A stretch of DNA of 64,000 nucleotides. Origin: Amycolatopsis roodepoortensis (GTDB lineage: Bacteria; Actinomycetota; Actinomycetes; Mycobacteriales; Pseudonocardiaceae). The first letter of the stretch is position 1. Every line of letters starts with the position of its first letter. Positions 17,195 through 24,065 of this stretch are shown here, in pieces. The DNA lies in the NCBI RefSeq assembly GCF_014873915.1, contig NZ_JADBEJ010000005.1:1302001-1366000 (forward strand), in the 5' to 3' direction. The notes under the pieces are model-generated. The model saw only the letters and a program-made list of their open reading frames with translations. It had not been told where the DNA came from and made no database searches. Position numbers and translations under genes: made by a program.

Positions 17195-17231
17195 AACATA
17201 CTGACCAAAATGTTCAGTTGGTCAGTATGTT
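17195..17231 (-). promoter_or_regulatory. Operator/promoter of the monooxygenase-TetR operon
   Basis: Perfect 12-bp arms AACATACTGACC (17195-17206) and GGTCAGTATGTT (17220-17231) flank a 13-bp centre containing TGTTCAGT, a further ACTGA-like half-site. Read on the minus strand, TATGTT at 17200-17195 serves as a -10 box 7 nt from the ATG, so a repressor bound here would cover the promoter. Confidence 0.75.
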
Positions 17232-17238
17232 GTCCGCG

Positions 17239-17324
17239 TCACAGCCGTGTCGTCCGCTCAATCACGCGTGTCGTCCTTCCAGTCCCGCGTGTCGTCCGTC
17301 TGATCACAGCTGCCGTCCGCCCAG
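17239..17324. repeat. Tandem array of 21-bp units (first locus)
   Basis: Four degenerate units in a row start with TCAC or TCCC and read roughly TCACGCGTGTCGTCCGTCTG: 17239-17261 (23 bp), 17262-17282, 17283-17303 and 17304-17324 (21 bp each). Two inverted-orientation units follow at 17483-17524, beyond the 53-bp element. The same unit forms a larger array at 25152-25404. There are no unique spacers, so it is not CRISPR. Confidence 0.7.
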
Positions 17325-17392
17325 TCACGTGAAGCCCCGGCGGGCGGGCACGCCGCTCGTGTCGCGCCCAACCACCTGGGCAAGCCGCGGGC

Positions 17393-17445
17393 GTTGCGAA
17401 AGCCACTTTCGCAACGTTGAAGGTTGCGAAAGTGGCTTTCGCAAC
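17393..17445. repeat. 53-bp double palindrome, subtype B, perfect
   Basis: Arms 17393-17415 and 17423-17445 are exact reverse complements (23 bp) around the 7-nt spacer GTTGAAG, and each arm is itself palindromic except for its 3-nt centre (CCA or TGG). It lies 97 bp downstream of the imine-reductase-like stop. Confidence 0.9.
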
Positions 17446-17542
17446 GCGCCACCTTCACAGCCCCCGCCCCCACAGGCCCGGACAGACGGCTCGCGTGATC
17501 AGACAGCCGGCACGCGTGCCCCGGAAGCACTTAAGGCACGCT

Positions 17543-18397
17543 CTACTCCCCCGCCCGCTCGAATTCCCGGATCAGCACCGGGTACTGCTCCCCGCCGTGC
17601 CCGGCGGCGATCGCGCGGTCGGCCATCGCCTTGATCAGCTTCGGCAGTTCGGCGTTCACGCCCAGCGCCTCGCTCTCCTCGACCATGTGCGCCATCGCCC
17701 GCGCGTCGGTCTCCAGCGCCGACACCTCCGCTGGGAAGGAATCCTTGTCGATCTGTTCCGCGTAGCCGGGCAGCCAGTCCGCCACCCCAGCGGCGATCTG
17801 CCGCGCGAAGGGCGCGTACGTCGCGGCGTCGACGCCGGCCGTCTTGAGCATCGCGGTTCCCTGGAGCCACGCGTTCAGGACGCTCCACATCATCGTCAGC
17901 CCGGCGACGTCGTACAGGGAAGCCAGCCCGGGGTCCTCGCCGAGGTAGCTGATCGTGCCGAGCGCGCCGAGCTCGAAGTCCGGCCGCGGCCCGCTCAGCA
18001 GGATCACCGCCTCGGCGGTCCCGATCGCCGACGGGATGGCCATGATCGCGCCGTCCACGTACCGGGCGCCCTGCTTTTCGGCCCAGGCGGCGGTTTCCCG
18101 CGCCTGAGCGGAGTCACCCGAGGTGAGGTTGACCAGTGTCGTGCCCGCCAAGCCAGCGTCGCCGAGCAGTTCGCGCACGGCGGAATAGTCGGTGAGGCAC
18201 AGGATCGTCACGGCGCCGAGCGCGTCGCCGATCGTCGGCGCGAGCCGCGCACCTTCGGCCACCAGGGAGTCCGCCTTGGCGGCCGTGCGGTTCCACACGG
18301 TCGTGGGATGCCCGGCCTTCAGGAACGCGCGGGCGAGCGCGGTGCCCATGAGACCGAGGCCGACGACGGAAATCGGGGTGTTCGCGTTGTCTGTCAT
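17543..18397 (-). CDS. Imine-reductase-like NAD(P)-dependent oxidoreductase
   Basis: 284 residues of the 6-phosphogluconate/beta-hydroxyacid dehydrogenase superfamily. It has the N-terminal Rossmann motif VGLGLMGTALARAFLKAGH and WNRT after strand 2, where the Arg favours NADPH. The region LYDVAGLTMMWSVLNA then begins the long interdomain helix. Asp163 in LYDVAGL matches the proton-donating Asp of imine reductases such as that of Streptomyces kanamyceticus (from memory), and length and motifs fit that family. It would reduce cyclic imines or iminium ions; the natural substrate is unknown. It is transcribed divergently from merR, with a MerR-type dyad in the shared promoter. Confidence 0.82.
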   Translation of the reverse strand: MTDNANTPISVVGLGLMGTALARAFLKAGHPTTVWNRTAAKADSLVAEGARLAPTIGDALGAVTILCLTDYSAVRELLGDAGLAGTTLVNLTSGDSAQARETAAWAEKQGARYVDGAIMAIPSAIGTAEAVILLSGPRPDFELGALGTISYLGEDPGLASLYDVAGLTMMWSVLNAWLQGTAMLKTAGVDAATYAPFARQIAAGVADWLPGYAEQIDKDSFPAEVSALETDARAMAHMVEESEALGVNAELPKLIKAMADRAIAAGHGGEQYPVLIREFERAGE

Positions 18398-18413
18398 GGC
18401 ACGATCGTCAACG

Positions 18414-18429
18414 TTGATACCGGTATGAA
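18414..18429. promoter_or_regulatory. MerR-type dyad in divergent promoter
   Basis: A 16-bp dyad, TTGATACC-GGTATGAA (7 of 8 match), lies in the 50-bp gap between the imine-reductase-like gene and merR. On the minus strand it follows TTGACC, as in MerR-type promoters where the regulator sits between the -35 and -10. It likely controls the reductase. Confidence 0.6.
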
Positions 18430-18447
18430 GGTCAAGTGGGGAAAGCG

Positions 18448-18840
18448 ATGAAGATCGGTGAACTGAGTCACCGGACGGGCGTCAACGCCCACCAGCTGCG
18501 CTACTACGAAGCACAAGGCCTTTTGGAGGCGAGCCGCGGTTCGAACGGCTATCGCGAGTACGACGAGACGGCTTTGCTGCGGGTGAAGCAGATCCGCCAT
18601 CTGCTCGCCGCCGGGCTGTCGTCCGAAGACATCGCGTACCTGCTCCCCTGCGCTATCGGCGAGGAACCCGAGCTCATCGGCTGCCCCGAGCTGCTGGCCG
18701 CGATGCGCGAGCGGCTCGGCCGCCTGGACGAGCAGCTGGCCAAGCTGACCCGGTCGCGCGACGCGCTGGCCGAGTACATCGTCGTGGCCGAGCGTGTCGG
18801 CGGCGACGCCTACCCGCCCTTCGACGGCGCCGTCGCGTGA
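18448..18840 (+). CDS. MerR-family transcriptional regulator
   Basis: 130 residues from ATG 18448 (GGGGAAAG just upstream; an ATG-like start 12 bases earlier is less likely). N-terminal winged HTH: MKIGELSHRTGVNAHQLRYYEAQGLL, then RYDE-type wing and a dimerisation coiled coil (about residues 75-115). There is no C-terminal cysteine cluster like those of metal sensors; two Cys occur at about 71 and 81. It likely responds to a small organic ligand and controls the divergent imine-reductase-like gene. Its stop overlaps the GTG of the TPR gene by 4 bases. Confidence 0.85.
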   Translation: MKIGELSHRTGVNAHQLRYYEAQGLLEASRGSNGYREYDETALLRVKQIRHLLAAGLSSEDIAYLLPCAIGEEPELIGCPELLAAMRERLGRLDEQLAKLTRSRDALAEYIVVAERVGGDAYPPFDGAVA

Positions 18841-19307
18841 ACGAGGCGATCCGGCTGCGGGAGCAGGGCACCGACGAGGCACGCCGGCGGTTGATCGAAT
18901 TGGCCGAGGGGAATCCACGGGACGCCGTGATCGCCTACCAAACCGCGTGGGCGCACGATTCTGCCGGGCTGGAAGCCGAAGCGGCCCCGTTCTACGAACA
19001 GGCGCTCGCCGGCGAAGGTCTGTCCACAGAGGACAGGCACGGCGTGTTCGTCGGGCTCGGCAGCACTTATCGCGTCCTCGGCCGGTACGACGAGTCGCTC
19101 GCGACGTTGCGGCGCGGCCTCGGCGAGTTCCCGGACGACGCGGCGCTCAGGACGTTCCTCGCGATGGCGCTCTACAACGTCGGCGAGGCGCGCGAGGCGG
19201 CGGGAACCCTGCTGAAGGTGCTCGCCGCGACCAGCACGGACGACGGGGTCCGGCGATACCGGCGGGCGGTCGAGTACTACGCCGACCATCTGGACGACGT
19301 CGAATGA
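18837..19307 (+). CDS. Tetratricopeptide-repeat protein
   Basis: 156 residues beginning at GTG 18837, coupled to merR through a GTGA overlap. The chain is helical with two to three TPR-like pairs (GNPRDAVIAYQTAWAHDSAGLEAEA, HGVFVGLGSTYRVLGRYDESL, LRTFLAMALYNVGEAREAA). No membrane segment or catalytic motif is visible. Small TPR proteins of this size are common in actinomycetes and are mostly uncharacterised; protein-protein contact is the likely role. Coupling to merR suggests a link to that regulator but does not prove it. Confidence 0.75.
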   Translation: MNEAIRLREQGTDEARRRLIELAEGNPRDAVIAYQTAWAHDSAGLEAEAAPFYEQALAGEGLSTEDRHGVFVGLGSTYRVLGRYDESLATLRRGLGEFPDDAALRTFLAMALYNVGEAREAAGTLLKVLAATSTDDGVRRYRRAVEYYADHLDDVE

Positions 19308-19312
19308 GTCTT

Positions 19313-19342
19313 GTTGACACCTTGTCAACGTAGCCTTACTTT
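19313..19342 (+). promoter_or_regulatory. Leaderless promoter with operator palindrome
   Basis: TTGACA at 19314-19319, a 17-nt spacer and TACTTT at 19337-19342 make a good sigma-70-type promoter. The expected start point, 7 nt on, is the ATG at 19349 itself, and no Shine-Dalgarno sequence is present. A perfect palindrome GTTGACA-CCT-TGTCAAC (19313-19329) covers the -35 box, so a repressor probably binds there. Confidence 0.7.
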
Positions 19343-19348
19343 CACGTC

Positions 19349-20188
19349 ATGAGCGCGTACGCCGAAATCACCTACGAGGTCGCCGACCGCATCGCGACGG
19401 TCACGCTCAACCGGCCAGAGGCCCGCAACGGCTACACCATCCGCATGGCCGACGAACTCGGCGACGCGATGGACCGGGCCGACCGCGACGAGGACGTCCG
19501 CGTGGTGATCCTGACCGGCAACGGCAAGGATTTCTCGGTGGGCGCCGACCTTTCGCAGGGCGGTTTCGACTTCGACCCCGAGTCCGGGCCCGACGCGGCA
19601 TGGCAGGAGCCGGCGGGACGCTGCTCGAAACGGATCTTCACGATGAACAAGCCGGTGATCGCGGCCCTGCGGGGCGCGGCCGTCGGCGGCGGCGTCACGA
19701 TCACGCTGTCCTGCGACTACCGGCTGGCATCCACGGACTCCCGGTTCGGTTTCGTGTTCGTCCGCCGCGGGATCTACCCCGAAGGCGCGTCCGCGTGGTT
19801 CCTGCCGCGGCTCGTCGGCATGGGCACGGCACTCGACTGGATGATCAGCGGGCGCGTCTTCGGCGCCGAGGAAGCGAAAACCGCCGGGCTGGTCCACAGT
19901 GTTCACGAGCCCGAAGAAGTGCTCGGCAAGGCACGCGAACTGGCCATCGAGATCGCCACGACCACGTCGCCGGTGTCGGTCGCGGTGACGCGGCAGCTGT
20001 TGTACCGGATGGCGAGCGCGGAGTCGCCGTTCCCCGTGCACGAACTGGACTCCAAGCTGATCGGCGGCCTGGGCTCCAGCCCGGACGCGATCGAGGGGGT
20101 CATGTCCTTCCTGCAGAAACGACCACCGGAGTTCTCCATGCGCGTCGACACCGACCAGCCCGCCTACCTGCCGTGGCGGAACTCGTGA
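19349..20188 (+). CDS. Enoyl-CoA hydratase/isomerase family protein
   Basis: 279 residues. The crotonase fold is shown by VTLNRPEARNGYT, the oxyanion-hole segment GNGKDFSVGADLSQGG and ALRGAAVGGGVTITLSCDYRLAS. Position-equivalent acid residues lie in FVRRGIYPEG; a Glu is present there, but the second usual Glu is not obvious, so hydratase versus isomerase activity is open. The gene is leaderless by promoter position and its stop overlaps the GTG of the acetoacetate-decarboxylase-like gene. It may supply the hydratase step absent from the nearby acyl-CoA operon; that is inference. Confidence 0.85.
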   Translation: MSAYAEITYEVADRIATVTLNRPEARNGYTIRMADELGDAMDRADRDEDVRVVILTGNGKDFSVGADLSQGGFDFDPESGPDAAWQEPAGRCSKRIFTMNKPVIAALRGAAVGGGVTITLSCDYRLASTDSRFGFVFVRRGIYPEGASAWFLPRLVGMGTALDWMISGRVFGAEEAKTAGLVHSVHEPEEVLGKARELAIEIATTTSPVSVAVTRQLLYRMASAESPFPVHELDSKLIGGLGSSPDAIEGVMSFLQKRPPEFSMRVDTDQPAYLPWRNS

Positions 20189-20793
20189 CCGCCTATCCCC
20201 CGGAGCCGTGGAACCTGGCGGGTCAGGCGTACCTGTCGATCTGGCGTGTCCCGGTGAGCGAACTGCCCGAACTGCCCGGCGGTGTCGAGCCGGTGACCGT
20301 GGGCGGCCGCGCCCAGGTGTTCACCGCGTGGATCGACTACCAGGAGCCAGGGCAGCTCCAGTACCACGAGCTGCTGGCGACCGTCGCGGTCCGCGGCCGG
20401 CGCCTCTCCAGCTCCATCACCGACATCTGGGTCGACAGCGAGGTCTCGCTCGCCGGCGGGCGGGCGCTGTGGGGCATCCCCAAGGATCTCGCCGCGCTCG
20501 ATTTCACGCATGGGCGGACCTTCACAGCCTCGGCGGCCACCCACGAAGACTGGATCGCGACGGCGGCCTTCACGCCCCGCCCGAGTCTCCCGGTGCGGAT
20601 GCCGGCGGCCTTCGACGTCGTCCAGATGCTGGACGGCCGTCTCAAAAGGAGCCCCGTCCGGGCGACGGCACGTCCGCGCCCGGCGGCCGCGGACTGGCGG
20701 ATCAACGAGTCCGGCCCGTTCGGCTTCCTCGCCGGTCAGCGGCCCGCGCTGAGCGCGTGCCTGCACGATTTCAAGATCGTCTTCGGCGGCTGA
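20185..20793 (+). CDS. Acetoacetate decarboxylase family protein
   Basis: 202 residues from GTG 20185, which overlaps the hydratase stop (GTGA). Family signs are ELLATVAVRGRRLSSSITDIWVDSEVSLAGGRALWGIPKDLA, where the WGIPK segment is typical of the ADC-like barrel. True acetoacetate decarboxylase uses a Schiff-base Lys; I cannot confirm the equivalent here, so lyase or hydratase activity on another keto acid is possible. Pairing with an enoyl-CoA hydratase suggests a small side route of acyl degradation. An upstream GTG at 20173 is the alternative start. Confidence 0.75.
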   Translation: MTAYPPEPWNLAGQAYLSIWRVPVSELPELPGGVEPVTVGGRAQVFTAWIDYQEPGQLQYHELLATVAVRGRRLSSSITDIWVDSEVSLAGGRALWGIPKDLAALDFTHGRTFTASAATHEDWIATAAFTPRPSLPVRMPAAFDVVQMLDGRLKRSPVRATARPRPAAADWRINESGPFGFLAGQRPALSACLHDFKIVFGG

Positions 20794-20875
20794 CCAGCCG
20801 CTCAGCGTGATCGTCTAACCCGCCAGGGTGAGCCGACGACACGCCACCCATTGGGGCACGTGCAGCCTCCGACCC

Positions 20876-20885
20876 CTACATGTAG
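20876..20885. promoter_or_regulatory. NrdR-box-like palindrome upstream of nrdA
   Basis: CTACATGTAG is a perfect 10-bp palindrome, 131 bp upstream of the nrdA ATG. With its flanks it matches most of the actinobacterial NrdR box (ACACTACATCTAGTGT, from memory). A partner box at the usual spacing is not clear, so this is a candidate only. The 223-bp nrdA leader shows no B12 box. Confidence 0.45.
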
Positions 20886-21016
20886 TCTCTGGGAACCGGC
20901 ACCGCCCAGCGACGGGGAGACCGCTCGGGAGCGGTGGTCGGACAGCTTTGTGAACGTGCAGCGCACGGCCTTGTGAGGCCTTGTGGTGCTTCAACGCGCC
21001 CTTTTTGGAGTGACGC

Positions 21017-23995
21017 ATGTCAGTCGATACCGGTCAGCGGCCACCTTCGTCTTCGGACACCACGCCCGCGACCGTGCGGGTCATCCGGCGGGACGGCAGC
21101 GTGTCCCCCTTCGACGCGAACAAGATCTCGGTCGCCGTGACCAAGGCCTTCCTCGCCGTCGAGGGCGGTGACGCGGCCGCCTCGTCGCGGATCCACCACC
21201 TGGTCAAGGAATTGACCGAGCAGATCGAGACCACCCTGCTCCGCCACGCCGGTCCCGAGACCGCGCTGCACATCGAGCAGATCCAGGACATCGTCGAACT
21301 CGCGCTGATGCGCGGCGAGCACCACAAGGTCGCCCGCGCGTACGTCCTGTACCGCGACGAGCGCGCGAAGGCCCGCGAGGCCGAGAAGCCCGCTTCGTCC
21401 GACGTCGCCATCAGCGTCAAGGCCGCCGACGGCTCGCTCCGCCCGCTCGACTGGGCCCGCGTCTCGCACGTCGTCGGCGAGGCCGTCGCCGGTCTCGAAG
21501 ACGTTTCGGCCGAGCCGGTGCTGGCCGAGACCAAGCGCAACGTCTACGACGGCATCAGCGCCGACGAACTCGCCCTCGCCCAGATCATGGCCGCGCGCGT
21601 GCTCGTCGAGCAGGAGCCGAACTACTCCTACGTCAGTGCCCGGCTGCTCGCGGACAAGCTCCGCGGCGAGGCGCTCAGCTACCTCGCCGGTGTGCCGCAG
21701 CAGGCCAGCCAGGACGAGATGACCGCGCGGTACCCGCAGTACTTCCGCGACTACCTCAAGCGCGCCATCGAGCTGGAGCTGGTCAACCCCGAGCTGCAGA
21801 CCTTCGACCTGGACAAGATCACCGCGGCCATCCACGCCGAGCGTGACCTCGACTTCGGCTTCCTCGGCCTGCAGACCCTGTACGACCGGTACTTCCAGCA
21901 CCACGACGGCGTCCGTTTCGAGCTGCCGCAGGCGTTCTTCATGCGCGTCGCGATGGGCCTGGCGATCCGCGAGGATGACAGGGAATCTCGTGCGATTGAA
22001 TTTTATGAGCTGCTCTCGACGTTCCACTTCATGGCGTCCACCCCGACGTTGTTCAACTCGGGCACCACGCGCCCGCAGCTGTCGTCCTGCTTCCTGACCA
22101 CCGTGGACGACGACCTGGACTCGATCTTCCAGGCGTACAAGAACAACGCGCTGCTGGCGAAGTACTCGGGCGGCCTCGGCAACGACTGGACCCCGGTCCG
22201 CGGCCTCGGCGCGCACATCAAGGGCACCAACGGCCAGTCGCAGGGTGTCGTGCCGTTCCTCAAGATCGCCAACGACACCGCGGTCGCGGTGAACCAGGGC
22301 GGCAAGCGCAAGGGCGCGGCCTGCGCGTACCTCGAGACCTGGCACGTGGACATCGAGGAATTCCTCGACCTGCGCAAGAACACCGGTGACGACCGTCGTC
22401 GCACGCACGACATGAACACCGCGAACTGGGTGCCGGACGAGTTCCTGCGCCGCGTCGAGGCCGACGCGCAGTGGACGCTGTTCTCGCCGAACGAGACGCC
22501 GGACCTGCACGACCTCTACGGCAACGCGTTCGCCGAGCGCTACCGCGAGTACGAGGCCGCCGCCGAGCGTGGCGAGCTGAAGGTGTTCCGCAAGGTCCGC
22601 GCGGTCGACCTGTGGCGCCGCATGCTGACCATGCTGTTCGAGACCGGCCACCCGTGGATCACCTTCAAGGACCCGTGCAACCTGCGTTCGCCGCAGCAGC
22701 ACGTGGGTGTCGTGCACTCGTCCAACCTGTGCACCGAGATCACCCTGAACACCACCACCGACGAGGTCGCGGTCTGCAACCTCGGCTCGGTGAACCTGCT
22801 CAAGCACGTCACCCCCGAAGGCCTCGACACGAAGCGCCTCGAGAAGACCGTGCGCACGGCCGTCCGCATGCTCGACAACGTGATCGACATCAACTTCTAC
22901 ACGATCCCGGAGGCGCGCCGCTCCAACCTGCGTCACCGCCCGATCGGGCTGGGCCTGATGGGCTTCCAGGACGCGCTGTTCGAGATCGGTGTCCCGCTGT
23001 CCTCGGACGAGGCCGTCCAGTTCGCGGACACCAGCATGGAGCACATCAGCTACTACGCGATCTCGGCGTCGACCGACCTCGCCGAGGAACGCGGCCAGTA
23101 CCAGACGTTCGAGGGTTCCTTGTGGAGCAAGGGAATCCTGCCGATCGACTCGATGCAGCTCCTGATCGACGCGCGACAGGGCGACGCGCTCGACGTCGAC
23201 ACCTCGTCCACTTTGGACTGGGCACCGCTGCGCGAGCGGGTCAAGACCGTCGGTATGCGCAACTCCAACGTGATGGCGATCGCGCCGACCGCGACGATCT
23301 CCAACATCTGCGGGGTCGGGCAGTCGATCGAGCCGTTGTTCCAGAACCTGTTCGTCAAGTCGAACATGTCCGGTGACTTCACCGTGGTGAACCCGCACCT
23401 GGTCCGCTCGCTCAAGGAGCGCGGGCTGTGGGACGAGGTCATGGTGTCGGACCTGAAGTACTTCGACGGCAGCCTCGGCCAGATCGACCGCGTGCCGGAC
23501 GACCTGAAGGCGCTGTACGCGACCGCGTTCGAGATCGAGTCCAAGTGGCTGGTGGACGCCGGTTCGCGGCGCCAGAAGTGGATCGACCAGGCACAGTCGC
23601 TGAACCTGTACATCGCGGCGCCCAGCGGCCGCAAGCTCGACGAGCTGTACCGCTACGCCTGGCACAAGGGCCTCAAGACCACGTACTACCTGCGGGCGCG
23701 GTCCGCGACGCACGTGGAAAAGAGCACCCTGCGCGGCACCGACGGCAAGCTGAACGCGGTCTCGGCCACCCCTGCCCCGGCCACGCCCAAGCCCGCCGCC
23801 GCTCCGGCTCCCGCCGCTTCGCCCGCCCCGTCGGCTTCCGCTTCGGTCTCGCCGTCGCCCGCCGCCGCGGTCCCGGCCGTCCCGGTGACCGCCCCGGAGC
23901 CGAAGGAGATGCCGCAGGTCTCGGACGTCGACTTCGTCGCCACCGACGGCGCCGCCTGCCGGATCGACGACCCCGACTGCGAAGCCTGCCAGTAA
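21017..23995 (+). CDS. nrdA: Ribonucleoside-diphosphate reductase large subunit (class I)
   Basis: 992 residues. An N-terminal ATP-cone (about 20-110) is followed by a second cone-like region (about 125-215), then the ten-stranded barrel with PQLSSCFL, GGLGNDW and NLCTEITLN holding the radical and redox cysteines. A Pro/Ala/Ser-rich linker of about 50 residues (near 915-965) leads to the flexible C-terminal shuttle CRIDDPDCEACQ. It reduces NDPs to dNDPs together with NrdB. ATG 21017 has GGAG 6 nt upstream. The long linker and double cone are larger than in enterobacterial NrdA. It is cotranscribed with nrdB, with a strong hairpin between them at 24004-24047. Confidence 0.95.
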   Translation: MSVDTGQRPPSSSDTTPATVRVIRRDGSVSPFDANKISVAVTKAFLAVEGGDAAASSRIHHLVKELTEQIETTLLRHAGPETALHIEQIQDIVELALMRGEHHKVARAYVLYRDERAKAREAEKPASSDVAISVKAADGSLRPLDWARVSHVVGEAVAGLEDVSAEPVLAETKRNVYDGISADELALAQIMAARVLVEQEPNYSYVSARLLADKLRGEALSYLAGVPQQASQDEMTARYPQYFRDYLKRAIELELVNPELQTFDLDKITAAIHAERDLDFGFLGLQTLYDRYFQHHDGVRFELPQAFFMRVAMGLAIREDDRESRAIEFYELLSTFHFMASTPTLFNSGTTRPQLSSCFLTTVDDDLDSIFQAYKNNALLAKYSGGLGNDWTPVRGLGAHIKGTNGQSQGVVPFLKIANDTAVAVNQGGKRKGAACAYLETWHVDIEEFLDLRKNTGDDRRRTHDMNTANWVPDEFLRRVEADAQWTLFSPNETPDLHDLYGNAFAERYREYEAAAERGELKVFRKVRAVDLWRRMLTMLFETGHPWITFKDPCNLRSPQQHVGVVHSSNLCTEITLNTTTDEVAVCNLGSVNLLKHVTPEGLDTKRLEKTVRTAVRMLDNVIDINFYTIPEARRSNLRHRPIGLGLMGFQDALFEIGVPLSSDEAVQFADTSMEHISYYAISASTDLAEERGQYQTFEGSLWSKGILPIDSMQLLIDARQGDALDVDTSSTLDWAPLRERVKTVGMRNSNVMAIAPTATISNICGVGQSIEPLFQNLFVKSNMSGDFTVVNPHLVRSLKERGLWDEVMVSDLKYFDGSLGQIDRVPDDLKALYATAFEIESKWLVDAGSRRQKWIDQAQSLNLYIAAPSGRKLDELYRYAWHKGLKTTYYLRARSATHVEKSTLRGTDGKLNAVSATPAPATPKPAAAPAPAASPAPSASASVSPSPAAAVPAVPVTAPEPKEMPQVSDVDFVATDGAACRIDDPDCEACQ

Positions 23996-24003
23996 AAACA
24001 TCC

Positions 24004-24047
24004 TCGTGAGTGGTAAGGGCGGTTCTAACCGTCCTTACCACTCACGA
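24004..24047. repeat. CTCGTGAGTGG-family hairpin between nrdA and nrdB
   Basis: Arms of 21 bases (24004-24024 and 24027-24047) with a 2-nt loop; the single deviation forms a G-U pair in RNA. Two near-identical elements lie at 32672-32719 and 38106-38151, both at gene ends. This one is inside an operon, 8 bases after the nrdA stop, where it could act as an attenuator or mRNA-processing/stability element. Confidence 0.85.
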
Positions 24048-24065
24048 CGCCCTCTTGGAGCTTTG

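Noticed and set aside
20794..21016. Cobalamin riboswitch in front of nrdA
   Set aside because: GGGAACCGG looks suggestive, but the B12-box core and the other conserved aptamer segments are missing; the true riboswitch is before metE.
21020..24001. 993-codon open frame antisense to nrdA
   Set aside because: High-GC shadow of nrdA: the sense frame has all catalytic motifs and a ribosome-binding site, and the antisense product is Arg/Val/Asp-rich with no known motif.
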